Assembly: GCA_949825045.1 (NCBI GenBank)
Contig: OX463809.1
Coordinates: 1,081,501-1,145,500 of the forward strand
Source of the DNA: Argyresthia goedartella
Lineage: Eukaryota; Arthropoda; Insecta; Lepidoptera; Argyresthiidae
Length of the DNA stretch: 64,000 nucleotides
Direction of reading: 5' to 3'
Shown here one piece after another: positions 1 through 10,642 of this stretch (its first letter is position 1; each line of letters starts with the position of its first letter). The translations under genes and the position numbers were made by a program. The notes below the pieces were generated by a model. The model saw only the letters and a list, made by a program, of their open reading frames with translations, searched no databases and was not told the origin of the DNA.

Positions 1-129
1 TGTTACTATATATATATAAATATATTTTATTAATTTATGCTCCTATATATGAATGTTTATGATTATGTTATTTCGAAAATGAATTGCAACGGGAAAAAAT
101 CATTGCTTCTTGTTGCTGCTTTCGATGGT

Positions 130-450
130 ACTCTGTCATTTGTAAAAGAGAACAATTTAAATGATCACCAAAATATTTTTTACTTACCCAAAATGGGTAA
201 ATGATCACCAAAAGTTGCAGAAAATATCAGGGCAAAATACTGCAGTAGCTTAGGAGAAGTAGTTTATCCTTCGTGTTACGTTGAACATGTAAGAACAACA
301 AAAAATACTTAAAATATAAAATAAACTTAAGTAAACAAAACATAAAAAAAGGTTTGGTTATCATTTATCCAAACACAATTTGGTGGTCATTTACAAATTT
401 TGGCAGACCTTTTGGAATTTATTGGTAGTAAATTTTCGAATTCTTTGGTA
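130..450 (-). repeat. Interspersed repeat R1, minus-oriented copy
   Basis: Read on the minus strand, this stretch matches 34435-34760 along most of its length: a block with 'ggataaa..caccaaa', then 'gttcttacatgttcaac', 'ctaccgcagta' and 'tttttgcaacttttgg'. The repeated motifs 'aaatgatcaccaaaa' at both sides suggest weak terminal inverted repeats. It has no coding capacity. Its core is also shared with the long-TIR element at 10643-11028. It is probably a non-autonomous DNA transposon or Helitron relative; the class is an inference. Confidence 0.7.
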
Positions 451-503
451 ATCGTTTAAACACAAGCCTTTGTAAAATATGTTCCGGACCAGCACCAGCA
501 GCA

Positions 504-725
504 CGCCTGTCGCCTGTCGCCTGTCGCCTGTCGCCTGTCGCCTGTCGCCTGTCGCCTGTCGCCTGTCGCCTGTCGCCTGTCGCCTGTCGCCTGTCGCCTG
601 TCGCCTGTCGCCTGTCGCCTGTCGCCTGTCGCCTGTCGCCTGTCGCCTGTCGCCTGTCGCCTGTCGCCTGTCGCCTGTCGCCTGTCGCCTAACGCCTGTC
701 GCCTGTCGCCTGTCGCCTGTCGCCT
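504..725. repeat. 7-bp minisatellite (CGCCTGT)n
   Basis: About 31 near-perfect copies of the heptamer cgcctgt run head to tail, with one variant unit (cctaacg) near 688. A 7-bp unit is not a multiple of 3, so all three frames on each strand read through without stops. That explains the long Arg/Gln/Ala/Thr/Gly-rich and Pro/Val/Ala/Cys-rich open frames here; they are artefacts. The array sits just before a short GC-rich hairpin element. Confidence 0.95.
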
Positions 726-810
726 TCGCGCGATGCATCGCGAAATGGAGGTGAGTGAATAAATAAGGGATTGTTGCATAGCCTTAAATGCGCTTGCAAC
801 TCTTTTACTC

Positions 811-890
811 AGTCGCGCGACAGCCGCGCCGCGGTCGCGCGGCTAACATGAAACTCAGCCGGTTCTGAGCAGCGCGTCTGTCGCGCGACT
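811..890. repeat. Short GC-rich hairpin element, copy 1
   Basis: It begins with agtcgcgcgacag and ends with its exact reverse complement ctgtcgcgcgact, around a GC-rich interior. The same sequence recurs in opposite orientation at 2689-2765, where the far terminus is missing. It is strikingly GC-rich against an AT-rich background. It is probably a small foldback/MITE-type element. Confidence 0.7.
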
Positions 891-1129
891 ATCGCGCTGC
901 ATAGTGTGAAAGAGCTTCGTTAGGCCCACTGACATCATGTCTTTGAGTCTCCGTCTAACGTTGAGTTTCCGGTCGTGCAACCGGGCCTCAGGACTCTCAG
1001 GAGCAAGAGTAGTGGTTGTTATTGAGCTATATTGCAATCACGCTATAGTAAGATCAGCGTTGAGTGTAGTTTTTTATTCCACGGAGCATATTTTGAAGAT
1101 TTTTAGAGACTGAGTCAAACTTTTAGTTG

Positions 1130-1340
1130 ATAGTTTTGCATAAATATGGCATAAACATTTATATACAGCCACATACATTGCTTCTGACCCCACACTAGGA
1201 TACCCTGTGTCGTGGTAACCAGGAAAAGCGACATACAACCCCATATACATCCAAGACCTGCGTTTTTTCTTCGCCTCCAGCCGGCGATCGAACCCAGGAC
1301 CTTTCGCGCCACAGAGGTCGTCAGGTCGTATATGTATATA
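1130..1340 (-). repeat. SINE-like repeat (weak)
   Basis: On the minus strand the segment carries a tRNA B-box-like GGGTTCGATC motif near 1285-1297 and ends with a block (caggg.atcctagt.tgggg) resembling the 3' body of the SINE family at 13521-13772, 34976-35232 and 55424-55671. It is much more diverged than those copies and may be a related but different SINE family. Confidence 0.4.
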
Positions 1341-1469
1341 GGTAGGTTGTATACTTTTGAATATACTGATTGGAGTATTGAATAACTTGCTATGCGTATG
1401 CGCAACTGTGCCTCGGCCACCCCGAATGTAACAATACGTGACGCGATGTTATGCCATGTCTTCTAATGT

Positions 1470-1640
1470 ATACAGGATGACATTTAGTTAGCTGACCATT
1501 TTTTGGGGAATGATGGTACCCGTCAATATTTCAAACAACTAACAACTTTCCACAAGAAACATATGGTCCTAAATGAAAAAATAGTTTCGTCCCTCAGTCA
1601 GTTCATTGACCCGATCAGTGCTCTGCAATGGGTTCAGAAG
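1470..1640. repeat. Diverged relative of the 38045-38273 MITE
   Basis: The start 'acaggatgacattta.ttagct' and the following 'ggaatgat.gtaccc' and 'caactttcc.caagaaac' blocks match the left part of the MITE at 38045-38273. The right terminus is not recognisable here. No coding potential. Confidence 0.5.
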
Positions 1641-2082
1641 CCGCAGGTAAATTCACAATTCTACTTCGTAAGGAGGATGAAATCTCACTCCAAAGCGCTT
1701 TTCAAAAAAATAAAAAAACATAGAAATGACAACTGACAACTGTCAAAATTCGACTTATTATATGTAATGGACGTCAATACGAATATAACACAGACTTGCA
1801 AATTTTACTTTATATGTTCGATTAATCGATAAATCGATGCGTTAAAGTAAAATTTGTTTGTCTGTAAATTGCCATATCCGCATCGATGTGTCCGTCATAA
1901 TGCAGCTCTTTGCCCTATGGTTTCTGAGTCGATTTTAGAGCATTTATGATTGGTGCGTAGATAAACTACTATTAGGGCGACATAGAAAACGCTATTTCTA
2001 TATAGCACGCATTTGGGAGAAGGAAGTACTATATGGATATACTATACGCAGTAAAGAGGGTTTATGATAAAGTCAAAGTCAA

Positions 2083-2668
2083 AGTACTTTATTACTGTAA
2101 ATATTTACATATACTTAGCAAACGTCATTTTTGCCTCTTCTCTACATTGGACCACTGTGAGAGAGAAGGCGTAGAAACTCCCACAGATTGATTTTAAGAT
2201 CTCTTTTAAAAATAGGTTGTGTTTAACTAATACAAATATGAAAAATTTAATTGTTATGAATAATGAGCAGGAATAAAAATTACAAAATTATTAACAGCAA
2301 GGTCTGTGTTGAGCAAGATTAACCCCATACAGTCCTGTCATTTAAGTAATCTTGAACATTGTAATATCCCTATTTCGACAAAGTCGCTTTAACATGCTTT
2401 TTAAATTGCTCAAATGGCAATTTCAAAATCTCCAGAGGTATCTTATTGTAGTAGAGAATGCACTAACCCTTGAAAGAATTGCTAACCTTCGCGAGTCTTA
2501 ATCGGGGCGCACTAGTCTGTGATTATTTCTTAGGTTAACATTACAGCTATCGCTAAGTTTGGAAAATGTTGTAAGGTTCTTGCGTACCTACATTATATTT
2601 TCGAAAATAAATAGACTAGCTACTGTTAGTATGTCGATTTCTTTAAAAAGCTCTCTTAAGGAGTCTGT
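2083..2668 (-). mobile_element. LINE family A (CR1/Jockey-type), 3' end, copy 1
   Basis: Minus-strand copy of the 3' part of a non-LTR retrotransposon. It includes the degraded last coding segment (matching residues LSDSCNVNLRN and LEILKLPFEQF of the better copy at 15885-16548) and a 3'UTR with a hairpin around 'ctcccacag.gattga' and 'ccactgtg'. It ends in the family's tail, here 'aaagtcaaagtc' in place of the usual (TTTGGAA) repeats. It is 5' truncated and frameshifted. A 24-bp inverted repeat brackets this copy (2046-2069 and 2794-2817). Confidence 0.8.
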
Positions 2669-2688
2669 TCCGAGTGTTCTCATACTTT

Positions 2689-2765
2689 GCAGCGCGATAG
2701 TCGCACGACAGACGCGCTGCTCAGAACCGGCTGAGTTTCATGTTAGCCGCGCGACCGCGGCGCGG
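2689..2765. repeat. Short GC-rich hairpin element, copy 2 (inverted)
   Basis: Reverse complement of 825-901 with a few substitutions (for example tcgcacgac for tcgcgcgac). One end of the hairpin is missing compared with copy 1. Confidence 0.65.
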
Positions 2766-2894
2766 TCTACATTTATTTATTTATCTACACACGTATCATA
2801 AACCCTCTTTACTGCGTTCAAAAACAGCACGTTACGATCAGCATTATGTTAAACTACTTGGTAAAAACTCGTTTCGTATCTGGAAAACTACACA

Positions 2895-3320
2895 TTATGG
2901 TCATTATGTGTAGTTTTTCTACATATAATGACATTCAAATTTCGAACGCCGACGCCCACCGGCGTGCCGTCCCTAGTTTGTTTGTGAAGTTGGTACTGAC
3001 ATTCAAATTTCGAACGCCGACGCCCGTCTGCGTGAAGTTGGTACTAAAGAACAAGCTAAACAATTGCAGAACCACAATGCCGGTCAAACATGCGGTTCCT
3101 GAACACATCAAAGAGAGCTTATGATATGTGTGTAGATAAACTAGTGTATGTAACTGTACATAATTAGGCATTAAAACTCTCGAGTGATATTATTATAAAA
3201 CTCGCCTTCGGCTCGTTTCATGAACCCACTCCCGAGTTTTAATGCCCTCCATTATGCAGCAGTCACATAAACTACTATTATGTCTCTTGGGTTATATATT
3301 ATTTCGATAAAGTGATTAAT
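2895..3320 (+). repeat. Interspersed repeat R2, copy 1, with internal duplication and a small insertion
   Basis: Shares 'tctacatat.atgacattcaaatttcg' through 'cagtcacataaactactat' with 6535-6803. This copy has duplicated about 60 bp internally: 'tgacattcaaatttcgaacg' occurs at about 2930 and again at about 2998. It is interrupted at 3174-3250 by a small hairpin insertion absent from the other copy. A short open frame ends in PVKHAVPEHIKESL in both copies, but no family is recognised. Confidence 0.7.
3170..3254. mobile_element. Roughly 77-bp miniature hairpin insertion
   Basis: Compared with the other R2 copy, extra sequence sits between 'ggcatta' and 'attatg'. Its ends are inverted repeats (attaaaactc.cgagtg and cactcccgagttttaat). 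The ATTA at both edges could be a 4-bp target duplication. It is too small to encode anything, so it is a minimal MITE/foldback. Confidence 0.6.
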
Positions 3321-3329
3321 TTCGTTTAT

Positions 3330-4530
3330 GTTATTTTTATTATTCCATTGCAAATTCTGAATAATTTTCCATGTAGCTTCAGATTTATTTTTGGCAGTTT
3401 TTATTTACTGCGAATTTGAGATTTCTGTATTAGATTGAGGATTTTTTTGTGCTGTTTTGTGAATGTTTTAAACACTTTTTTTGGTTCCGTTGGTGTTTTA
3501 CGATACTTCCAGAGTAGTTCGCGTTTCTTCTTAGATCATGTTTTAATACATTTTGTAGTCCAAGGTGGGTTAGATCCAGTTGATAGTCTAATTCTGCACA
3601 TCGGGAAACATAGTTCGAAGAACAAGTTGATTCTATCCATTAGCTTTTCGAAAGCATCTCCTGAGTCGGTGCATTCATAGACTCCACTAAACGATAGATT
3701 ACTCAACGCATTTGCGAATTTAGCTATATTTTCTTTGCAGAAGTCTCTTCTTTTCGCGCATTCAGGTTTAGGGGTTTTCGTTATTCGTCTTTTTACCGGA
3801 ACTTTTATAATACAGGTTTTGTGCATTCAGTAACCTTTGTTTGACCATCAATAAAGTTTGTCGCGAAGTTATCCATGCAGGTCTTAGTTTTGGGAGTTAT
3901 TCTAGTAGGCTCGTTTAATCTTAGTGAAAAATTATAATTTCCTAGTAATTGTTAAAAATTTGTATTTGCTGTGTTTTTGGTTAGTCTATTTATCTTGTAG
4001 TCGCCTACTATGATAATTTTTACACTTTTATTTTTGTTAATATGAAGGAAGTTTTCTAATATTTGAAAGAAAATGTTGTATTGATTTCCCGGTATTCTTA
4101 ATAGGCATATTATGACAAAGGTTACGTCTAATATCCTAACAGTACAGCATTCAAAATTATAGCTTAGTTCGAGGGTATTAATTGTACTTGTACAAAGCTC
4201 TTCAAATTCTAGTATTTTTTTTATTAGAATCACCACCGCCGTTCCCTTTTTTTGTTTTGTCTTTTCCTAGTGAATGTAGAAGCTACTTGATAGTTAGGTA
4301 ACTTAAGGTTTTTTTGTTCATTCGCTCTCGTAAAGTGTTCATTTGAACAAATTACATCTATGTCTTGATTTTCATTTCTTAGTTCGTTAAGGGCTACTAT
4401 AAGACGATCAGATTTGTGGTGTCTCCTGCAATGTTTTGGTTAAATATGGTCAGAGCCTCATTATTTACAAAAAAACATCTTGTTGGTTTCCGTTTCATTT
4501 TTCTTATTCGTTTTCGCGTTATAGAGCTGT
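3330..4530 (-). pseudogene. Decayed non-LTR retrotransposon, endonuclease domain and linker
   Basis: On the minus strand, broken frames read as an apurinic-type endonuclease. An N-terminal segment FNQNIAGDTTNL lies near 4440, then IDVICSNEH near 4350 and NYQVASTFTRK near 4270. A core segment at about 4150-3990 carries FECCTVRI and IIIVGDYKIN, the GDxNxD catalytic region with substitutions. The segment 3826-3536 (LSNLSFSGVYECTDSGDAFEKL...NPPWTTKCIKT) resembles the linker before the reverse transcriptase in Jockey/CR1-type ORF2. There are several stops and frameshifts, and the RT domain is absent. Dead copy; clade uncertain. Confidence 0.65.
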
Positions 4531-4618
4531 AGATAGTTTAAGTAGTACTATTAAGTATTCTGTGGTTTAAGCTTGTTTTTAAATTTTTCATTAAAACCGC
4601 CGCCATGGAAATTTCTTT

Positions 4619-4645
4619 TTAAAGATAAGCTCGCCTTTGTACACT
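4619..4645 (-). mobile_element. CR1-type family B 3'UTR scrap
   Basis: Contains 'agataagctcgcctttgtac', the diagnostic 3'UTR motif of the CR1-type family whose best copies are at 14072-15880 and 59985-60602. Too short for more. Confidence 0.5.
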
Positions 4646-5010
4646 TAGTTTCCAATTAGATTTATCTGCATCTTCTGTTTTTGTGAAGTAAAGTACAAAG
4701 TAGAGTAACCTAATAAATAACGTAATATGTTTTATCACTCTGCCGGGCGAGCGGCTTCCTTTGGGTGAGTGTCGGCGTTTTTTGAAAAGAGCAGGCACGC
4801 GGCAAGGCATCGCGGTCAAAGGTGACGCTAACAAAAATGAATAAATAAACTTTACATCTACCGGACTTAAAAAACATAAAACATTGCGTCATACCGTTTC
4901 CCATACGGGGTGCCAGAAGCACAAATGTGCCCACAAAGTTTAAAGTTCAAAGATTTTTATTCATAATAGCACAAAAAATTTAGACTTAATGAACGTCATA
5001 GCATAAATAC

Positions 5011-5273
5011 CAAATACCAAATGTCTTTATTACTGTAGATATTTACATATACTTAGCAATCGTCATTTTTTGCCACTTCTCTACATTGGACCACTGTGGG
5101 AGAAGAAGGGCGTAGAAACTCCCACAGATTGATTTTTAGATCTCTTTTTAAAAATTGCTTATGCTTAACTAATACAAAATATAATATTTAGTCATTATCA
5201 TAATTAATAAGCAGGAATAAATAATTACAAAATTATTAACAGCAAGGTCTGTGTTAAGCCAGATTAACCCCAT
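5011..5273 (-). mobile_element. LINE family A 3'UTR, copy 2
   Basis: Minus-strand 3'UTR only: tail 'aaataccaaatgtctttatt', hairpin around 'ccactgtgggagaag' and 'ctcccacagattga', ending in the 'gattaacccca' end of the coding part. A second, shorter tail of the same family follows at about 5293-5355 ('aattcccaatgtctttatta'). Confidence 0.8.
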
Positions 5274-5689
5274 AATCAAGCAAGATTTCAAAATTCCAAA
5301 ATTCCCAATGTCTTTATTACTTTATATATTTAAATATATGTACTTAGCAATTGTCATCATTGTATTGATAAGTAGGCCTTTGTGCACAAAGTGTGCTTTA
5401 TACATATTTTTAATCGAGCTTCAGTTAAGTTACGGAAGTTTATTGTAGAAGCGTATAAAGTGTCCCATAAAAGAACTACTAACTTTTGTGAGTCTCAACA
5501 TTGGAAAGGAAAGTTTATGTTTATTTCTAGTTTGAACATTGTGGCGGCCATCAATGGTTTTAAAGCTACTGATATTTTTCCTCACATACATCATGTTTTG
5601 ATAGATATATTGACTTGCAACTGTTCAGCCAATTATTCAATTCAGGGGGCTAGATCATCGCCACAACAGTGAAGATAATTAAATTCATC

Positions 5690-6530
5690 CAAATATAATC
5701 AGGCAACATGCACGCTAATGATAAATCTACTCACTCACATTGTATCAAGAGCACGATGTAATACGGACGCCAAATATTTACTTCAGCGCTCGTATTGTTA
5801 TTTTTACAAATTGGGCCACATTTCTTTTAAACTGTTTTTTTAGGGTTCCCGAATGCTAATAAGAGACCACGATGTTATTTGAACCTTCACCGTCCGTGCG
5901 TGTCTCTGGCAGCCCTTTGGCTGCTGCTTGAATAAAGTCACTCTGGCTCTTTTATCAATTCCGAGCGTGAGACGAAGTAGACTCTGAGTGAATGTTAAAC
6001 TTTGAGTAATCATTTTTGCTTGTTCATTCGGGCCTTTGGCCCTAAAATCAGTATAGTACGGACAAGTAGTTGAACTAATTTGAACAAGCAAATGTATGAC
6101 ATGAGAGTTGGAAAAATTCTTAAGGCGTCAATACTAACCATAGTTTCGTTTTCCATATAGTATTTTAGTTTTGTTTTTTACCTGCGGAATCCGCAACTGT
6201 CATCTGATCTCTTTGGCTTGGCTTGGTCAGGGAAATGATGCCAGCGTCATGGGAACCTGGCCTCAGCAATGTCCCGGGTCATTGTCTCTTTTGGTGATTT
6301 ATTTTATTTTTTATTGATTAATTGTTAATTTTATTATATTTATTATTTTTGTGTGTAAACAAATTATTTTATTTTCAAATTATTTTTTTACACACAATTA
6401 ATGAGTCCAATATAATCTAAAAACGGTCATCATTGTTTACATTATTTTAAATACATCATTGCTGCTATAAACTACAACTTTTACGATGTTTACAGATCTG
6501 TGATATTATTTAGCTGAATGACTATGATGG
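5690..6530. other. No assignable feature
   Basis: AT-rich sequence with short open frames (longest 83 codons on the minus strand at 5840-6091) and no recognised motif. The frame has no conserved-looking composition. Confidence 0.5.
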
Positions 6531-6534
6531 GTGA

Positions 6535-6803
6535 TATACATATTACCATAATCTGTAAATTTTCTACATATTATGACATTCAAATTTCGATCGCCGACGC
6601 CCGCCTGCGTGCGGCCCCTACTTTGTCTGTGAAGTTGGTACTACCGAACAAGCTAAACAACTCAATGCCACAATGCCGGTCAAACATGCGGTTCCTGAAC
6701 ACATCAAAGAGAGCTTATGATATGTGTGTAGATAAACTAGTGTATGTAACTGTACATAATTAGGCATTATGTATCAGTCACATAAACTACTATTGTAATG
6801 TAT
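6535..6803 (+). repeat. Interspersed repeat R2, copy 2
   Basis: Second copy of the repeat at 2895-3320, without the internal duplication or the small hairpin insertion. It runs directly into the palindrome at 6762-6871. Confidence 0.7.
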
Positions 6804-6871
6804 TGTATTGTATTGTATGTATTGTAAGTATTGTAATAGTAGTTTATGTAACTGATACATAATGCCTACCT
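6762..6871. repeat. Palindrome with about 40-bp arms around an (ATTGT) loop
   Basis: Left arm 'taggcattatgtatcagtca...' is matched by the inverse arm ending '...tgatacataatgcctac'. The loop is a short ATTGT/GTATT microsatellite. This makes R2 foldback-like at this end. Confidence 0.8.
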
Positions 6872-6915
6872 ACTAACCGTAATAACGGTTGATAGAGTGT
6901 TTAATTTGTTAATAT

Positions 6916-7290
6916 GGAGATCTTGAAATTGCCATTTGAGCAATTTAAAATCCATGTTAAAGCGACTTTGTCGAAAAAGGGATATTACAATGTTCAAGAT
7001 TACTTAAATGACAGGACTGTATGGGGGTTAATCTGGCTCAACACAAACCTTGCTGTTAATAATTTTGTAATTATTTATTCCTGCTTATTAATTATGATAA
7101 TGACTAAATATTATATTTTGTATTAGTTAAGCATAAGCAATTTTTAAAAAGAGATCTAAAAATCAATCTGTGGGAGTTTCTACGCCCTACTTCTCCCACA
7201 GTGGTCCAATGTAGAGAAGTGACAAAAAATGACGATTGCTAAGTATATGTAAATATCTACAGTAATAAAGACATTTGGAATTTGGAATTA
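6916..7290 (+). mobile_element. LINE family A 3' end, copy 3
   Basis: Starts at 'ggagatcttgaaattgcc' (ILKLPFEQFKIHVKATLSKKG, the last coding segment, intact for about 35 residues to YLND) and continues through the 3'UTR hairpin to the tail 'acatttggaatttggaatt'. Severely 5' truncated. Confidence 0.85.
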
Positions 7291-7299
7291 TGATTTATA

Positions 7300-8460
7300 A
7301 TCAGAATCCTTGAAGTAAGTTAGCGCGGAACCCTCTGTGCTTCACTCCCATCTGACCGTTTGTAAACAAATCTCTGCAGGGATGCATTAAATATTACGAG
7401 CTTTACAGCACTTACTCACACTGTTTGCTTTTGCGTGAGAAATTAATGCTTTCTCTGGTACATTTTGGCATGCATTACCGGGAAATGCCTTGAGATTGAG
7501 ATTAGGAAAATGGGTAATTGGCCATATATGAACGAATGAACGAATGATGAATGAATGGCACTGATCCCAGTCAGAGTTTTTCCGTCAACGATAATTCGGT
7601 CTATGTCTGTGTTAAGATTAGATCAGCAGCAGTCCGGGTCTGGCGTAAGCACTGGTGTTTACAACAGGCACAGGTCTTCTTACCCGGCAATATGAACTCA
7701 GTTTGAGTACCGGGTGGCGCAAAAGCATGTGTGGAGGGAGAACACCAGCTCTAAGGATAGGACTAGGAGTTGGGGCATTCAATCGACCGTCTATTCAGCC
7801 TAAAGCCAGTAACAGCAAATAGGTTAGGTAGGATTAGGATTTTGGAGAGCTGAATTGTTATTAAAATGTCATTCTTCTTCTTCTAGTCATCTGAATGGCT
7901 TGATCTGTCGAGGACATCTTGGGTGAATGGTTAGTTTCCTCATCGTCTTCAGAATCTGTTTATAGGTTTTTGTATATTTTTGCCGATGAAAATATAAAAT
8001 TTTCTTCTGTCCTCCATCACGCGTGGTTATTGCCTTACTAGGCCATGTTTTGGTCTAGCGTATCCTTCCATGTGAAGGTAGGTCGTGTGACAAACTCTTG
8101 TTCCTTGTTTTAGCGATGCGCGAAGTAGGTAGGTATATGTCGTTTTGGTCGTCGCAGGATGTGGGCGTAGTAGTAACACACCAGCAACTCTTCGACTTGC
8201 ATGTCCGAAGCTTTTATCCGAAATTATATACCTTGTGCTTGCCTGAGGAATTCGTCGTTGTCTCCGTAGAAGGTACTCCGAGTCTCCGATGCTTCGCACC
8301 GCGGAAGTATCTCCTGATAGAATTTTTGGTTTTCCCATAAGAAAATGGCTATGATCGTCAGGTATCTTCTTCAAAAGTATTAATAAATGTTCATTCCGTA
8401 TGAAGTGAACTTGATTATTATGACACGTAAGTAGGGCCTATCATATAGTACTCATATAAC
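7300..8460. other. No gene recognised
   Basis: The only shared piece is 'gcattcaatcgaccgtctat...cctaaagccag' near 7777-7812, which recurs inverted at about 54632-54668 and is therefore an interspersed repeat edge. The minus-strand open frame at 8027-8374 begins without a supported start and matches nothing recognised. Confidence 0.45.
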
Positions 8461-8469
8461 CGCTTGATT

Positions 8470-8590
8470 GCATTGGGATACAAAAGTATCCAAATATTTT
8501 CTGCAGTAGATTGTCTCGGGATACTTTTGTATCCACGACTTTTTTCTCCGTAGATTGCCTCTGGATACTTTAGTATCCAGAGGCAAATGC
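8470..8590. repeat. Cluster of three small palindromes on the core GGATAC..GTATCC
   Basis: Three copies of a GGATACtttNGTATCC-type palindrome occur at about 8475-8490, 8520-8536 and 8565-8582. The last two sit in a direct repeat starting 'tagattg.ctc.ggatac'. The third extends to a longer stem (ttgcctctggatac / gtatccagaggcaa). Function unknown. Confidence 0.6.
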
Positions 8591-8699
8591 AACGACATTC
8601 TGCCAGAAACCTTTTATCTCTATTACACCAATGAAATACTTCGTAAGGTGTTCTCACTCACTCCTTCCCAGTGGGATTACCAACATTTAGACATACAAT

Positions 8700-9715
8700 A
8701 CCACCAACCAATCATAGCGCTAGATCTAGTTTGAATGCAATTTCATTCCGCCGTTCAACAGCCGCGTCAGTGATTTGTGTTTGTTTATTGTGCTGGGATA
8801 AATACTAAAAAATGTGAAGTTTTAGCTGATAATTGTTCTGGACTAATTATTTTCGTAGAGATTAGTTCCTTCCACTAATGCTTGATGAAAAGGATTTAGC
8901 TAAAAACCCGATTTTATGCCATATTTCTTTTGCTTGTTGTTGTTCTCTTGCAGTTTTTATTCCATGTTGCCAACAGGTAAGTTGGAAATGTTTTGCTTTA
9001 TTTTAGAGTAAAATAAAGGGTTTTATGTCAATATGAAGTTATTATCTTGAAAAACAATTATCTTACACGAGTTATCAGTAAAAATATTAGAGAAATTGTA
9101 TGAGCAACAGTTATTTTTTTATCTGTCATATTAATTACGGCGCGCTAGCAAATGTGAGCGAAAGTTTAAATATAAATAAAAAATATATTTTTGTTTGAGA
9201 TAAGTGAGTTTTTTTTTTCATATGTAATATTAATATAGAATTCTGTTATATACATATAATTAGTAGGTTCACGATTTACTTTTTCAGATAAGAATTTTTA
9301 TATTGACCCTGGTACATTTTACGCCTGAAGTATATGTTTACAGCTACGAAAGTCGTTAATACAATCAACACTTATTCCAGTAAAATGCCTATTTTATCAG
9401 CTGTTGACAATAAATAACTCTCAAGGATAACTCGAGAACTGGAGTCAGAAATAATGTTTATGTGAGGTGGCCCAACGCGATGGGAGCGGTCCGTCGATGG
9501 TGGCAAAATAGGTACCATTTTGTTGGCGCGCAAAGGCATATCGACGGGTTTTCTTGCCGCGGCCAGAACAATCAAGCAGATATTCACACATAGCCCAATA
9601 TAGAGGGGGTTTCAGCATACAATAATTTCCACAAAAGATTCCAATTCTAGGATCGGCCGGTATCATGTGCGGGGTATGCCAAAGCAAGGTCTTATAGCAC
9701 AACTATCGAAAAAAA
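8700..9715. other. No gene recognised
   Basis: AT-rich, except for 9440-9690, which is more GC-rich and keeps two overlapping minus-strand frames (85 and 71 codons) containing NGTYFATIDGPLPSRWATS. The segment looks like former coding DNA, but no family was identified. Confidence 0.4.
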
Positions 9716-9724
9716 AACCGAAAA

Positions 9725-9812
9725 CCTTAAATATAGAGTTCTTTCACAAAAAAATATGATTTATGTGGAACCCTTGGTGGCCGAGTCCAACTCGCACTTG
9801 GCCGGGTTTTAC
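9725..9812 (+). repeat. Terminal fragment of interspersed repeat C
   Basis: 'gagtccaactcgcacttggccgg' is the right terminus of the repeat family seen in full at 30391-30800. Confidence 0.6.
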
Positions 9813-10185
9813 TAAGTAATGTGAAAATGGGTAATTAATCATGTTAAAAAATATTCAAGGGCACCAAACTGTGAAAACCATTTCGAGATAATTGTGTTTT
9901 AACTAAAATCCGTAACCTATTCCCATCAAAAATATTTCAGGGTTTCCGAAACATCCGTGAAAAATATATAATATATGTCCTTCATTTGTCATTTGCAGTG
10001 TAGTTTGTACACAATCCCTCTGCCGTTAAGTTGGCTCTCCTGTAAAACCGCCAAGTGTCAACAGAGTCAGCGAGATGTCAGCGGAACGTACATAAACAAA
10101 CATTGATATATTCAAATTCTTTATATTGTCATTGCACAGACAATATAAAGAAAACAGACCCCACACAGGACAGAATTTGTAAGAA

Positions 10186-10405
10186 CATACCTCCGCTAGG
10201 GAGACATGATTGTACAACTAAATGAAAAACACACCTCCGCTAGGGAGACATGATTGTACAACTAAATGAAAAACACACCTCCGCTAGGGAGACATGATTG
10301 TACAACTAAATGAAAAACACACCTCCGCTAGGGAGACATGATTGTACAACTAAATGAAAAACACACCTCCGCTAGGGAGACATGATTGTACAACTAAATG
10401 GAAAA
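10186..10405. repeat. 44-bp tandem repeat, about five units
   Basis: Nearly identical head-to-tail copies of a 44-bp unit containing 'cctccgctagggagacatga' and 'ttgtacaactaaatgaaaa'. The units are so similar that the expansion must be recent. The array is followed by '(tattc)n' at about 10417-10440, the type of tail that ends LINEs/SINEs, so the unit may be an expanded retroposon 3' end. Confidence 0.9.
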
Positions 10406-10478
10406 CAATAAATATCTTTCTATTCTATTCTATTCTATTCAATATAAAGATACAGGCAGTTACAAGAAATGTTGTAAG

Positions 10479-10540
10479 CAAAGGCGAGCTTATCTCTAAA
10501 AAGAGATTTCTTCCAACAAACCTAGGCTATACAGGAGAGT
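10479..10540 (-). mobile_element. CR1-type family B 3'UTR fragment
   Basis: Contains the family motif 'aaaggcgagcttatctcta' and the adjoining 'gagatttcttccaacaaacc' in minus orientation. It is heavily truncated. Confidence 0.7.
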
Positions 10541-10642
10541 TTATGATACAGGACAGTCCTAGCTCGTAATAAAACTATACATACGTACGAAAATTACTTT
10601 CAAAATATAAATAAGGTATACCAAGTAAAATATATAAATGTA

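Larger units (their letters stand above)
2046..2817. repeat. 24-bp inverted repeat pair bracketing a LINE copy
   Basis: The 24 bases at 2046-2069 (acgcagtaaagaggg...) are the exact reverse complement of 2794-2817. Between them lie the LINE A copy and the second copy of the GC-rich hairpin element. The arms may be the termini of an older DNA element into which both inserted, or flanks duplicated in inverse orientation. Confidence 0.65.

Noticed and set aside
391..779. Long overlapping open frames rich in Arg/Gln/Ala/Thr/Gly on both strands
   Set aside because: They read through the 7-bp minisatellite, where all frames are open because the unit is not a multiple of three; no start context or conserved part outside the repeat.
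8027..8374. 115-codon minus-strand gene
   Set aside because: Overlaps an equally long plus-strand frame, has no domain, and the composition is unremarkable.
10186..10405. CRISPR-like array
   Set aside because: The units are contiguous 44-bp tandem copies with no variable spacers, and the genome is eukaryotic.
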